Under the pieces are notes generated by a model. It did not search any database. It was not told the origin of the DNA and was given only the letters and a program-made list of their open reading frames with translations. Position numbers and translations under genes: made by a program. This document shows, piece by piece, positions 10,384-19,579 of a stretch of 64,000 nucleotides of DNA. The DNA lies in contig NZ_BOPG01000034.1 of assembly GCF_016863635.1 (NCBI RefSeq), positions 186,001-250,000 of the forward strand, read 5' to 3'. The DNA comes from Virgisporangium aurantiacum. Lineage in GTDB: Bacteria; Actinomycetota; Actinomycetes; Mycobacteriales; Micromonosporaceae. Each line of letters starts with the position of its first letter. Positions within the stretch are counted from its first letter, which is position 1.

Positions 10384-12519
10384 CTACTTAACTCCGGCGA
10401 CGTCCATCGCGCGGAGTTCCTTCTTCAGTTCCTTGACCTCGTCGCGGATGCGGGCGGCCACCTCGAACTGGAGTTCGCGGGCGGCGCCGAGCATCTGGTC
10501 GTTGAGGTCCTGGATGAGCGTGGCCAGTTCAGCCCTGGCCATGCCGGCACGGGCCGGCGTCGGTGTCGCGGTGCGGGCCCGGCTGCGGGTCTCCGGAACG
10601 GGTGCCTTGCCGCGGCTCATCTGCCGGCCGCCGCCACCGACGATCGCCCCGCCGGGGCCGTGCCCGCCGATCGCACCCTCGGTGTCGTCGGCCTCGCGGT
10701 AGATGTCGTCGAGGATGTCGCCGATCTTCTTGCGCAGCGGCGTCGGGTCGATGCCGTGCTCCTTGTTGTGCGCCTCCTGCTTGGCCCGCCGCCGGTTCGT
10801 CTCGTCGATCGCCAACGACATCGACGGGGTCATCTTGTCGGCGTACATGATCACCTGGCCGGACACGTTCCGCGCCGCGCGACCGATCGTCTGGATCAGC
10901 GACGTGCCCGACCGGAGGAAGCCCTCCTTGTCGGCGTCGAGGATCGCCACCAGCGACACCTCGGGCAGGTCGAGACCCTCCCGGAGCAGGTTGATGCCGA
11001 CGAGCACGTCGAACTCCCCGCTGCGCAGCTCGCGCAGCAGCTCGACCCGGCGCAACGTGTCGACCTCGGAGTGCAGGTACCGCACCTTGATGCCGTGTTC
11101 GAGCAGGTAGTCGGTGAGGTCTTCGGACATCTTCTTGGTCAGCGTGGTGACGAGCACCCGCTCGTTGCGCCCCGTACGCAGCCCGATCTCGTGCATCAGG
11201 TCGTCGATCTGGCCCTTGGTGGGCTTGACCACGACCTCCGGGTCGACCAGGTTCGTGGGCCGGATGACCTGCTCGACGAACTCACCGCCGGTCTTCTGCA
11301 GCTCGTAGTTGCCCGGCGTCGCCGACAGGTAGACGCTCTGGCCGACCCGCTCGACGAACTCGTCGAACCGCAGCGGCCGGTTGTCCATCGCGCTGGGCAG
11401 CCGGAACCCGTGCTCGACCAGCGTGCGCTTGCGCGACGCGTCGCCCTCGTACATGCCGCCCACCTGCGGGACGGTGACGTGCGACTCGTCGATCACCGTG
11501 ATGAAGTCGTCGGGGAAGTAGTCGAGCAGGCAGTGCGGCGCGCTGCCGGCCTCCCGCCCGTCGATGTGGCGCGAGTAGTTCTCGATGCCGGAGCAGAACC
11601 CGACCTGGCGCATCATCTCGATGTCGTACGTGGTGCGCATGCGCAGCCGCTGCGACTCCAGCAGGGCACCCTGCCGGTCGAGCTCGGCCAGCCGCTCCTC
11701 GAGCTCGACCTCGATGGCCTTGATCGCCCGCTCCATCCGCTCGGGACCGGCCGCGTAGTGGCTGGCCGGGAAGATGAGCAGCTGCGGGACCTCGCGGATC
11801 TCGTCGCCGGTGAGCGGGTGCAGGTAGGCCAGCCGCTCGATCTCGTCGCCGAAGAACTCGATGCGGATCGCCAGCTCCTCGTACGCCGGGATGATCTCCA
11901 GCGTGTCGCCCCGGACCCGGAACGTGCCCCGGTTGAACGCGAGGTCGTTGCGCGCGTACTGGATCTCGACCAGGCGGCGCAGCAGCTTGTCGCGCTCGAT
12001 CTCCTTGCCGACCTCCAGGCGGACCGACCGGTCGAGGTACTCGGCGGGCGTGCCCAGGCCGTAGATCGCCGACACGGTGGCCACGACGATCACGTCGCGC
12101 CGGGTGAGCAGGCTCATCGTCGCGGAGTGCCGCAGCCGCTCGACCTCCTCGTTGACCGACGAGTCCTTCTCGATGTAGGTGTCGGTCTGCGGGATGTAGG
12201 CCTCGGGCTGGTAGTAGTCGTAGTAGCTGACGAAGTACTCGACCGCGTTGTGCGGCATCAGCTCCCGGAACTCCTTGGCCAGCTGGGCGGCCAGGGTCTT
12301 GTTCGGCGCGAGCACCAGCGCCGGGCGCTGCATCTTCTCGACCAGCCATGCCGTGGTGGCGCTCTTACCCGTACCCGTAGCGCCCAGCAGCACCACGTGT
12401 TTCTCGCCCGCGCGGAGGCGCCGGGCCAGCTCGGAGATGGCGGCCGGCTGGTCTCCGGACGGTTGGTAATCACTGACGACGCGAAGCTCGCCGTCGAGGC
12501 GCGGGATGTCGAGCGACAT
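10384..12519 (-). CDS. uvrB: excinuclease ABC subunit UvrB
   Basis: DNA-damage-binding helicase subunit of nucleotide excision repair; it loads onto DNA with UvrA and recruits UvrC. The 711-residue product has Walker A GATGTGKS at 46-53, the beta-hairpin region YYDYYQPEAYIPQTDTYIEK, Walker B DESH, helicase motifs V-VI (LREGLDLPEVSL, QTIGRAARN) and a C-terminal UVR coiled-coil domain. A glycine- and arginine-rich linker precedes the UVR domain. ATG 12519 gives the usual N-terminus; a GTG three codons upstream is an alternative. The gene is monocistronic. Confidence 0.97.
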   Translation of the reverse strand: MSLDIPRLDGELRVVSDYQPSGDQPAAISELARRLRAGEKHVVLLGATGTGKSATTAWLVEKMQRPALVLAPNKTLAAQLAKEFRELMPHNAVEYFVSYYDYYQPEAYIPQTDTYIEKDSSVNEEVERLRHSATMSLLTRRDVIVVATVSAIYGLGTPAEYLDRSVRLEVGKEIERDKLLRRLVEIQYARNDLAFNRGTFRVRGDTLEIIPAYEELAIRIEFFGDEIERLAYLHPLTGDEIREVPQLLIFPASHYAAGPERMERAIKAIEVELEERLAELDRQGALLESQRLRMRTTYDIEMMRQVGFCSGIENYSRHIDGREAGSAPHCLLDYFPDDFITVIDESHVTVPQVGGMYEGDASRKRTLVEHGFRLPSAMDNRPLRFDEFVERVGQSVYLSATPGNYELQKTGGEFVEQVIRPTNLVDPEVVVKPTKGQIDDLMHEIGLRTGRNERVLVTTLTKKMSEDLTDYLLEHGIKVRYLHSEVDTLRRVELLRELRSGEFDVLVGINLLREGLDLPEVSLVAILDADKEGFLRSGTSLIQTIGRAARNVSGQVIMYADKMTPSMSLAIDETNRRRAKQEAHNKEHGIDPTPLRKKIGDILDDIYREADDTEGAIGGHGPGGAIVGGGGRQMSRGKAPVPETRSRARTATPTPARAGMARAELATLIQDLNDQMLGAARELQFEVAARIRDEVKELKKELRAMDVAGVK

Positions 12520-12848
12520 GCCAACCACCGTAACCCCGGGGTGTGACAACTTCGGGTGCAGGCCCTCCCAGCCATGATCAGCTTCGATACACGATTGTCT
12601 TACCAAGATCATGAAGCTACCGTTTTGGGGGTAGGCCGCTCGCGGGTGGCCGACCGGAAGGTAGGCCCGGCTAGATTGAAATGATCGATCCGGCCGGACC
12701 CTTCGGCGCCGGGTTAGCAGCCTCGGCCGGCAAGGCCGGTGAGCGCAACCCGTGCGGCGGCGCCTTGAGCAGCGCCCCGGCACCCGCGAGCGCCTCACTC
12801 TGTTTAATGCGCCCGCCTCCGCGGGCGCGGCCCGGGTACGTTTGGCCC
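12520..12848. other. 329-bp intergenic region between divergent uvrB and HAD genes
   Basis: No coding frame with convincing codon bias is seen. It holds the dyad element at 12573-12618 (separate entry), a short AT-richer patch ending CTAGATTGAAATGATC near 12670-12685, and a perfect 8-bp hairpin (GCGCCCGC at 12809-12816, loop CTCC, GCGGGCGC at 12821-12828) 20 bases before the HAD start. That hairpin could terminate an upstream transcript or act in the HAD leader. Promoters for both genes must lie here, but I cannot place them reliably. Confidence 0.5.
12573..12618. repeat. candidate dispersed intergenic dyad element
   Basis: CATGATC-AGCTTC (12573-12585) and GATCATG-AAGCT (12607-12618) flank a 21-base AT-richer centre. 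The half-elements AGCTTC/GAAGCT are inverted repeats and GATCATG occurs on both sides. The base composition differs from the surrounding DNA. I recall similar GATCATGAAG-containing intergenic elements in Micromonosporaceae genomes but cannot count copies; only this one is seen in the window. Confidence 0.35.
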
Positions 12849-13472
12849 GTGGATCTTCGCCTTGAACTTTCGGACATCGAGGCTGTCCTGCTCGACATGG
12901 ACGGCACCCTGGTCGACTCCGACGCCGCCGTGGAACGGGCCTGGACCACCTGGGCGGCCGAGTTCGGCGTCGACGCCGCCGCGGTGCTGGCGATCGCGCA
13001 CGGCAGCCCGGCCGACAGCACCGTCCGGAAGATGTTCGCCGACGCCACCGACGACGCGGTCGACCGGGCCGCCACCCGGCAACTGGAGCTCCAGTACGAC
13101 GATCTCACCGGCGTCACCGCGCTGGCCGGCGTCGAGGACCTGCTGGCCGTCCTCACGAGGCGGAACCTGCCGTGGGCCGTGGTCACCAGCGCCGACGTGC
13201 GGCTGGCGGAGGCCCGGCTGGGCGCCGCCGGCATCGTCGCGCCGCTGCTGGTGACCGTCGAGGACATCAGCGCCGGCAAGCCCGACCCGGAGGGCTTCCT
13301 GCTGGCCGCGAAGCGGCTGGGCGTCGCACCGGAACGCTGCCTCGTCGTGGAGGACTCCGAGCCCGGGCTCGCCGCGGGTCGCGCCGCCGGCGCGGTCACC
13401 GCCGCCCTCAAGGGCCTCGACGGCGACGTGCGGCTCACCGACCTCGGTCAGCTAGCGGAACTTCTCGCCTGA
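12849..13472 (+). CDS. HAD-superfamily phosphatase (beta-phosphoglucomutase/Gph-like)
   Basis: A 207-residue cytosolic haloacid-dehalogenase-family hydrolase. Motif I DMDGTLVDSD carries the nucleophile and acid/base aspartates, motif II is VTSAD, motif III is the lysine in SAGKPDPEGF, and motif IV is VVEDSEPG. The helical cap inserted after motif I makes it subclass IA, whose members dephosphorylate sugar phosphates or phosphoglycolate; the substrate cannot be read from sequence. GTG 12849 is chosen because the protein then begins VDLRLELSDIEAVLLDMDG like homologues; the 56 upstream codons are unsupported. Its 3' end overlaps convergent coaE by 21 bp. Confidence 0.88.
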   Translation: MDLRLELSDIEAVLLDMDGTLVDSDAAVERAWTTWAAEFGVDAAAVLAIAHGSPADSTVRKMFADATDDAVDRAATRQLELQYDDLTGVTALAGVEDLLAVLTRRNLPWAVVTSADVRLAEARLGAAGIVAPLLVTVEDISAGKPDPEGFLLAAKRLGVAPERCLVVEDSEPGLAAGRAAGAVTAALKGLDGDVRLTDLGQLAELLA

Positions 13473-14051
13473 CGCGATCCTCCGCCACACCTCGTCGACC
13501 TGTTCCCGCAGGTCGTCGAGCGTTCCGTCGTTCTCGATCGCCACGTCGGCCACCGCCCGGCGCTGCTCGTCGGTGGCCTGCGCCGCGATCCGCGACTCGG
13601 CCTCCGCCCGGCTCATCCCGCGGGTCTCCGCGAGCCGCCCGATCCGCACCTCCAGCGGCGCGAACACGATGATCACCAGCTCGAACATGGCGGCCAGCCC
13701 GCCCTCGACCAGCAACGGCACGTCGTTGACCACCACCGACCCCGCCGGCGCGGCCATGATGAGCTCGGCGGTCCGGGCCCGGATCAGCGGATGGGTGATC
13801 CCCTCCAGCCGGCGGCGCGCCGCCTCGTCGCCGAACACGACCCGCCCCAGCGCCGGCCGGTCGAGCGCACCGTCGGGACGCAGCACCGCGGCACCGAACG
13901 CCGCCACCACCGCGGCCAGCCCCTCGGTCCCCGGCGCGACGACCTCCCGGGCCACCGTGTCGGCGTCGACGATCACCGCCCCGTGCGACGCCAGTAGGGA
14001 CGCGACGGCCGACTTCCCCGCCCCGATCCCGCCCGTCAGTCCGACCAGCAC
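13452..14051 (-). CDS. coaE: dephospho-CoA kinase
   Basis: Last step of coenzyme A synthesis: ATP-dependent phosphorylation of the 3' hydroxyl of dephospho-CoA. The 199-residue P-loop kinase begins VLVGLTGGIGAGKS (Walker A at 7-14), has the DADTVAREV substrate motif, THPLIRAR and VNDVPLLVE, plus the lid arginines. The length is standard; it lacks the C-terminal UPF0157 extension seen in mycobacteria. GTG 14051 fits the family N-terminus. It follows rpsA on the same strand after a strong hairpin, so it may be transcribed by read-through. Confidence 0.96.
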   Translation of the reverse strand: MLVGLTGGIGAGKSAVASLLASHGAVIVDADTVAREVVAPGTEGLAAVVAAFGAAVLRPDGALDRPALGRVVFGDEAARRRLEGITHPLIRARTAELIMAAPAGSVVVNDVPLLVEGGLAAMFELVIIVFAPLEVRIGRLAETRGMSRAEAESRIAAQATDEQRRAVADVAIENDGTLDDLREQVDEVWRRIASGEKFR

Positions 14052-14073
14052 AGAAGCCTCCCGCGATAGCGAA

Positions 14074-14103
14074 CCGCCCCCGCCGCGGGTGCGACGGGGG
14101 CGG
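14074..14103 (-). terminator. hairpin between rpsA and coaE
   Basis: Perfect 9-bp arms CCGCCCCCG (14074-14082) and CGGGGGCGG (14095-14103) with a 12-base loop, 25 bases after the rpsA stop. It has no T-run on either side. It would terminate or attenuate rpsA transcripts before coaE, as expected for a highly expressed ribosomal gene ahead of a low-level biosynthetic gene. Confidence 0.55.
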
Positions 14104-14127
14104 ATCTGCAACAGAGCGTGGTGCTAC

Positions 14128-15636
14128 TTACTTGCCACCGGCCAGCTTCTCCCGAAGGGCGGCGAGCGCCTCGTCGGTGGCCAGCGTGCCGGACGGCTCC
14201 TCGGCGCCGGTCGAGCTGCGCGAGGACGAGGTGGACGTGCCACCGCCGCCACTGCTCGCCGGCGCGGCTCCGCCGGCGGCCGGGGCCTCGGGGATGTCGG
14301 CGGCGCGGGCGGTCTGCACCTGCTTGGTGTGGGCCTCCCACCGGGTGCGGGCCTCGGCGTACTGCCGCTCCCACTCCTCGCGCTGCTTGTCGTACCCGTC
14401 GAGCCACTCACCCGTCTCCGGGTCGAAGCCCTCGGGGTAGATGTAGTTGCCCTCGTTGTCGTACGTGGCGGTCATGCCGTAGAGGGTCGGGTCGAAGTGC
14501 TCCTCGCCCTCCACGAAGCCCTCGTTCGCCTGCTTGAGCGACAGCGAGATCCGCCGGCGCTCCAGGTCGATGTCGATGACCTTGACCATGACCTCGGAGC
14601 CGACCTGCACGACCTGCTCCGGGATCTCCACGTGCCGCTCGGCCAGTTCGGAGATGTGCACCAGGCCCTCGATGCCGTCGTCGACCCGGACGAACGCACC
14701 GAACGGAACGAGCTTGGTGACCTTGCCCGGCACGATCTGCTGGATGGCGTGCGTGCGGGCGAACTGACGCCACGGGTCCTCCTGCGTCGCCTTCAGCGAC
14801 AGGGAGACCCGCTCACGGTCCAGGTCGACGTCGAGAACCTCGACCTCGACCTCCTGGCCCACCTCGACGACCTCGGACGGGTGGTCGATGTGCTTCCAGG
14901 ACAGTTCCGACACGTGCACCAGACCGTCGACCCCACCGAGGTCGACGAACGCGCCGAAGTTGACGATCGAGGAGACCTGGCCCTTGCGGACCTGGCCCTT
15001 CTGCAGCTTGTGGAGGAACTCGGTACGCACCTCGCTCTGGGTCTGCTCCAGGTAGGCGCGGCGGGACAGGACCACGTTGTTGCGGTTCTTGTCCAGCTCG
15101 ATGATCTTGGCGTCGAGTTCCCGCCCCACGTAGGGCTGCAGGTCGCGCACCCGGCGCATCTCGACCAGCGACGCGGGCAGGAAGCCGCGCAGCCCGATGT
15201 CGAGGATGAGACCGCCCTTGACCACCTCGATGACGGAGCCCCGGACGACGCCGTCCTCGTCCTTGATCTTTTCGATCGTGCCCCACGCCCGCTCGTACTG
15301 CGCGCGCTTCTTGGACAGGATCAGACGGCCTTCCTTGTCCTCCTTCTGGAGGACGAGGGCCTCGATGTGGTCGCCGACCGACACAACCTCAGCGGGATCG
15401 ACATCGTGCTTGATCGACAACTCACGAGAGGGGATGACCCCTTCGGTCTTGTAGCCGATGTCGAGCAGGACCTCGTCCCGATCGACCTTGACGACGGTTC
15501 CTTCGACGATGTCGCCGTCGTTGAAGTACTTGATGGTCTCGTCGATGGCCTTGAGGAAGTCCTCATCAGAACCGATGTCGTCGACGGTGACCTTGTTGCG
15601 GGTGGCGCTCGAGGTGGCCTCGATGCTGCTCGTCAT
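14128..15636 (-). CDS. rpsA: 30S ribosomal protein S1
   Basis: RNA-binding ribosomal protein that helps mRNA docking on the 30S subunit. The 502-residue product carries four S1 OB-fold repeats (starting near GDIVEGTVVKVD, GVVRGSVIEVVKGG, GQVRKGQVSSIVNFGAFVDLGG, and IVPGKVTKLVPFGAFVRV), the typical actinobacterial number. A low-complexity Gly/Ser/Thr tail (PASSGGGGTSTSSSRSS) follows, then a charged end. ATG 15636 is preferred; GGAG occurs about 12 bases upstream. The leader and a promoter presumably occupy 15637-15780. Confidence 0.97.
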   Translation of the reverse strand: MTSSIEATSSATRNKVTVDDIGSDEDFLKAIDETIKYFNDGDIVEGTVVKVDRDEVLLDIGYKTEGVIPSRELSIKHDVDPAEVVSVGDHIEALVLQKEDKEGRLILSKKRAQYERAWGTIEKIKDEDGVVRGSVIEVVKGGLILDIGLRGFLPASLVEMRRVRDLQPYVGRELDAKIIELDKNRNNVVLSRRAYLEQTQSEVRTEFLHKLQKGQVRKGQVSSIVNFGAFVDLGGVDGLVHVSELSWKHIDHPSEVVEVGQEVEVEVLDVDLDRERVSLSLKATQEDPWRQFARTHAIQQIVPGKVTKLVPFGAFVRVDDGIEGLVHISELAERHVEIPEQVVQVGSEVMVKVIDIDLERRRISLSLKQANEGFVEGEEHFDPTLYGMTATYDNEGNYIYPEGFDPETGEWLDGYDKQREEWERQYAEARTRWEAHTKQVQTARAADIPEAPAAGGAAPASSGGGGTSTSSSRSSTGAEEPSGTLATDEALAALREKLAGGK

Positions 15637-15870
15637 GTGGGCTGTTGCTCCGGTCGGATGGTGGCGTCTGTAAGACTGGGCGCGCGCGTGGACCCCGCCG
15701 CCGGGCAAGTACGCGAATCACGGAGAAAGGCGCGGATTGTCTGACGACCGCGAACCTGCTCCCTACCGAGGCACGCAGGCCCACATGTGCATCGAACAGC
15801 CTACCGTGCGCAATACCACAAGGTCCAACGCTCCCAGGTAACAGCTGTGCACTCCCGTACCGTGGCCCGC

Positions 15871-16677
15871 ATGACCGAACCCGGGGTCGCCCGCCGCCCC
15901 GTCTCCCCCGCCGAGAGCAGCCGCGCCAACCGCCGCTGGTGGGACGCCGACGCCGACAGTTACCTGGCCGAACACGGGGAGTTTCTCGGTGATTCCGATC
16001 TCCTCTGGTGTCCGGAGGGGCTGCGGGAGGCCACCGCCGGGCTGCTCGGCGACGTCCGGGGGCGGCGCGTCCTGGAGGTCGGTTGCGGCGCGGCGGCCGG
16101 CTCACGGTGGTTGGTCACGCAGGGTGCCCGGCCGGTCGCGATGGATCTGTCCGCCGGCATGTTGCGGCACGCGTCGGTCCTGAATGAAAAGACGGGGATA
16201 CGGGCACCGTTGATCCAGGGTGACGCGTCAGAGCTGCCGTTCGGGGCGGGTCACTTCGACATCGCCTTCACCGCCTTCGGCGCCATCCCCTTCGTCGCCG
16301 ACTCGGAGCGCGTCATGCGGGAGGTGTTCCGGGTGCTCCGGCCCGGCGGGCGCTGGGTGTTCTCGGTCACCCATCCGATGCGCTGGATCTTCCTCGACGA
16401 TCCCGGCGAGGGCGGGCTGGTGGCCGTCCACTCGTACTTCGACCGGCGCCTGTACGTCGAGGAGGACGAGCACGGCGAGCCCACCTACGTCGAGCAGCAC
16501 CGGACCGTCGGCGACCGGGTCCGCGAACTGGTGGCGGCCGGGTTCACGCTGCTGGACATCATCGAGCCGGAGTGGCCGGCGGGGCACGACCGGATCTGGG
16601 GCCAGTGGAGCCCGCTGCGGGGGCGGCTGTTCCCCGGCACCGCGATCTTCGTCACCCGCAAGCCGAATTCGGGTTGA
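15871..16677 (+). CDS. class I SAM-dependent methyltransferase
   Basis: A 268-residue Rossmann-fold methyltransferase. It has motif I VLEVGCGAAAGSRWL, motif II acidic D in AMDLSAGML, motif III DASELPFGAGHFDIAFTAFGAIPFV and post-motif RVLRPGGRWVFSVTHP. Its N-terminus, SSRANRRWWDADADSY, is typical of small-molecule methyltransferases of the UbiE/Coq5-like type. The substrate is unknown. ATG 15871 is preferred over the upstream in-frame start because TACCGT sits seven bases before it, consistent with a leaderless message (weak). It stands alone between rpsA and the MFS gene. Confidence 0.88.
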   Translation: MTEPGVARRPVSPAESSRANRRWWDADADSYLAEHGEFLGDSDLLWCPEGLREATAGLLGDVRGRRVLEVGCGAAAGSRWLVTQGARPVAMDLSAGMLRHASVLNEKTGIRAPLIQGDASELPFGAGHFDIAFTAFGAIPFVADSERVMREVFRVLRPGGRWVFSVTHPMRWIFLDDPGEGGLVAVHSYFDRRLYVEEDEHGEPTYVEQHRTVGDRVRELVAAGFTLLDIIEPEWPAGHDRIWGQWSPLRGRLFPGTAIFVTRKPNSG

Positions 16678-16710
16678 CCTCAAGCGCGGTTGGGGTGGCA
16701 ACCTTCCCCC

Positions 16711-17982
16711 GTGACCGCCGATCTCACCACCGGAACGCCGCCCCTCTCCTACCGCCAGGTGCTCCGCGACCGCCGGCTGGCCACCCTGCTCTCCGGCGAC
16801 GTGGTGTCGAAGATGGGCGACGGCATGACGTTCGTCGGCCTCCCGCTGCTCGCCCTCGAACTGCACGGCCGGATGCCCGCGGCGGTGGCGATCGCCGTGA
16901 TCACCGGCGCGCCGTACCTCGCGCCGATGGGGCTGAGCCTGTTCTACGGGCTCGGGAAGCGCCGGTTCGACCCGCGGCTGGTCATGCTGGCCGACTCGAC
17001 GCTGCACGTCGTCGTGTACGCGCTGCTCGGCGCGCTCGCGCTGGCCGGCACGCTGACGCTGCCGGTGCTGCTGGGCGGGTTGCTCGTGGCGTCGCTGCTG
17101 CGCCTGCTCTCGGCGAGCGCCCGCCGGCTGGCCGCCACCGGGATGGTCGAGGAGGACGGGCGGCTGGCCGTCAACGGGCTGATCGGCACCACCGACAACC
17201 TCGCGCTGTACGTCGTCGGGCCGGCGCTGGGCGGGGTGCTGGTCACCGTGTTCGGCACCGACCTGCTGCTGCTGATCGTCGGCGTGTCGTACGTGGCGCT
17301 GCTGGCGGCCGCCGCGGTGGCCGTCCCGAAGAAGGTGGCCGCGCCCGCCGAGGAGCCCGGCCGCGCCTCGTCCGGATGGGCGATCATGCGGCGGGCGCCG
17401 GTGGTGGTACGGCTGGCGCTGGTCGTGTTCCTGTTCGACCTGTTCTACGGTCCGGTCGAGGTGGCGCTGCCGCTGCTCGTCACCGGCGAACTCCGTGGCG
17501 ACGGCGGCGCCTACGGCGCGCTGTGGACCTGCTTCGGCGTCGGCGCGCTGGTCGGTGCGCTGCTGACCAACCAGTTCCGCCGGATCCGGCCGCAACTGCT
17601 GCTGGTCGCGATCATCGGCGGCTGGGCCTGCTGCGCCGCCGTGGTCGCCGTGTCGCCGAACCTGTGGGTGGCCGGCGCCGGCCTGGCGCTGGGCGGGGCC
17701 ATCTACGGTCCGTTCCTGGCCGTCGCCTACACGCTGTTGCAGAGCCTGCTCCGCACGGAGGACCAGCAGCCGGTGTTCACCCTGTGGGGCGCCATGGTGA
17801 CGGTCGCGATGCCGCTCGGCCTCGCGGTCGGCGGCCCGCTGGTCGCCACGGCCGGCGCCCGCGGAGGCATCCTGGTGAGCGCCCTGATCACCGCGCTGCT
17901 GGTCCCGATGGCCCTGCGCTGGCTACGGAACAGGCCGGCGCCGGCCGCTGCCGATCAGCCGGTTTCGCCGGCCAGCCGGTAG
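16711..17982 (+). CDS. MFS transporter
   Basis: A 423-residue integral membrane protein with about 12 hydrophobic segments and the loop-2 signature region (GLGKRRFDPR). It resembles the MFS_3/enterobactin-exporter-like group that moves drugs or siderophores outward; the substrate is not evident. GTG 16711 is used; the short gap after the methyltransferase stop (33 bp) contains TTGACC but no ribosome site, so the message may be leaderless or co-transcribed. Its 3' end overlaps the convergent ABC permease by 28 bp. Confidence 0.88.
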   Translation: MTADLTTGTPPLSYRQVLRDRRLATLLSGDVVSKMGDGMTFVGLPLLALELHGRMPAAVAIAVITGAPYLAPMGLSLFYGLGKRRFDPRLVMLADSTLHVVVYALLGALALAGTLTLPVLLGGLLVASLLRLLSASARRLAATGMVEEDGRLAVNGLIGTTDNLALYVVGPALGGVLVTVFGTDLLLLIVGVSYVALLAAAAVAVPKKVAAPAEEPGRASSGWAIMRRAPVVVRLALVVFLFDLFYGPVEVALPLLVTGELRGDGGAYGALWTCFGVGALVGALLTNQFRRIRPQLLLVAIIGGWACCAAVVAVSPNLWVAGAGLALGGAIYGPFLAVAYTLLQSLLRTEDQQPVFTLWGAMVTVAMPLGLAVGGPLVATAGARGGILVSALITALLVPMALRWLRNRPAPAAADQPVSPASR

Positions 17983-18671
17983 GACTTCAGGCGGTCCACG
18001 GCCAGCGTGGTCGCACCGACCACGGCGACGCCGGCCAGAATCGCGGCGACCGCGACGTTGAGCCGGCCCGTGATCAGGGCGGACCCGGCGACCTTGTCGG
18101 CGATCGCGACGCCGTACTGCGTCACCGACAGCACCGCCGTACCGCTGATGAACCCGGTGAGCATGCCCTCCCAGAGCAGGATGTACGCCAGCCCCACCAG
18201 CGTGGGACGGGCGCTGAGCAGGCTGACCGCCAGGAAGATCGCGCAGTAGGCGACCGACGCCACGGCCGAGCCGACCGCGAGTCCCGTACCCAGCCGGACG
18301 CCGTCTGCGAGCGTCCCCGCCACGAACATCGCCGGAACCACCACCGCGAGCGTCGAGACCACCGCGACCACGAGTTTGGTCAGGATGATCTCCCGACGCG
18401 GCAGCGGCTTGGCCAGGATGTGCGCGAGCGTGCCGTCGTCGATCTCCGAGCCCAGCGCGCCGGTGCCCACGATCAGCGCGATCAGCGGCACCACCACGTT
18501 GAACCCGAGCCCGCCGAGCACCGTCGGCACCCACTCGTTCTTGTAGTCGGGCGCCAGCGCGCCGAAGAGAACGGTGAGCCCGACGAGCAGCACCGGCAGC
18601 AGGAGCAGGATCAGGAACCGGCGACGGCCGAGCAGCCCCCGGGCCGTGATCCGGGCGATGGTCGGGTTCAT
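17955..18671 (-). CDS. ABC-2 type transporter permease
   Basis: A 238-residue permease with six predicted membrane helices (LILLLLPVLLVGLTVLFG first), a periplasmic/cytoplasmic loop GSEIDDGTLAHILAKPLPRREIILTK characteristic of ABC-2 and NatB-like permeases, and a short tail. It pairs with the ATPase directly upstream, whose stop overlaps its ATG (ATGA). It is the last gene of a six-gene operon led by PadR. Cargo is unknown. Confidence 0.88.
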   Translation of the reverse strand: MNPTIARITARGLLGRRRFLILLLLPVLLVGLTVLFGALAPDYKNEWVPTVLGGLGFNVVVPLIALIVGTGALGSEIDDGTLAHILAKPLPRREIILTKLVVAVVSTLAVVVPAMFVAGTLADGVRLGTGLAVGSAVASVAYCAIFLAVSLLSARPTLVGLAYILLWEGMLTGFISGTAVLSVTQYGVAIADKVAGSALITGRLNVAVAAILAGVAVVGATTLAVDRLKSYRLAGETG

Positions 18672-19579
18672 GAGGCTCCCACCAGGTACGAGAAGACGCT
18701 TTCGAGGGACTCGTCGGCTGGCCGCAGACGGTGCAGGCGCAGGCCTTCGCGGCGCACGATGCCGGGCAGCGCGCGGGTGAACGCGCCGTAGTCGGCGGCC
18801 TGTACCACCAGGCCGGCCGGTTCCACCTCGACGCCGCGCACCCACGGCGCCCCGATGAGCACCTGGGCGAGCCGCCGGTCGTCGCTGGTGTTGACGCTGA
18901 ACACGTGCGGCCGGTTCGTCATCAGCCGGCGGATCGTGCGGAAGTCGCCCGACGCGGCCAGCCGCCCCGACACCATCACCTGCACGGTGCCCGAGACCTG
19001 CTCCACCTCTTCGAGGATGTGCGAGCTGAACAGCACCACGCGGCCCTCGTCGCCCATCCGGTGCAGCAGGTCCATCATCTGCATCCGCTGGCGCGGGTCG
19101 AGACCGTTGAACGGCTCGTCGAGCAGCAGCACCGACGGCTCGTGCACGAGCGCGGCGGCGAGCCGGACGCGCTGGCGCATGCCCTTCGAGTACGTCGAGA
19201 TCCTGCGGTTCCGCGGGTCGCCGAGTTCCACGAGGTTCAGGGCCTTCTCAGCCGCCCTTTTCGGATCGGCGAGGCGGTGCAGCTTCGCGCTGGCGAGCAC
19301 GAACTCGGCGCCGGTGAGGAACCCGTGCACGGCCTCCTTCTCGGTGACCAGCCCGAGGTGCCGGTACACGTCCGGGTTGCGCCACGCCGGCTGGCCCGAC
19401 ACCGTGATCTCGCCCTTCGACGGCGGCAGGAAGCCCGCCATCATGTGCAGCAGGGTGGTCTTGCCGGCCCCGTTCGGTCCGAGCAGGCCGGTGACGCCCG
19501 CGCCGAGGCTCATCGTCACGTCGTTGACCGCGACGACGTCGCCGTACCACGTCGACACGTTGACGACTTCGATGCTCAT
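18668..19579 (-). CDS. ABC transporter ATP-binding protein
   Basis: A 303-residue ATPase with Walker A GPNGAGKTT near 34-42, a signature region read as YSKGMRQRVRLAAALV, Walker B LLLDEPFNGLDP and H-loop SSHILEEVE. A C-terminal regulatory extension of about 90 residues resembles NatA/BcrA-type ATPases. Its ATG overlaps the preceding permease stop and its stop overlaps the following permease start, so stoichiometry is probably set by coupling. Predicted to energise export with the adjacent permeases. Confidence 0.92.
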   Translation of the reverse strand: MSIEVVNVSTWYGDVVAVNDVTMSLGAGVTGLLGPNGAGKTTLLHMMAGFLPPSKGEITVSGQPAWRNPDVYRHLGLVTEKEAVHGFLTGAEFVLASAKLHRLADPKRAAEKALNLVELGDPRNRRISTYSKGMRQRVRLAAALVHEPSVLLLDEPFNGLDPRQRMQMMDLLHRMGDEGRVVLFSSHILEEVEQVSGTVQVMVSGRLAASGDFRTIRRLMTNRPHVFSVNTSDDRRLAQVLIGAPWVRGVEVEPAGLVVQAADYGAFTRALPGIVRREGLRLHRLRPADESLESVFSYLVGAS

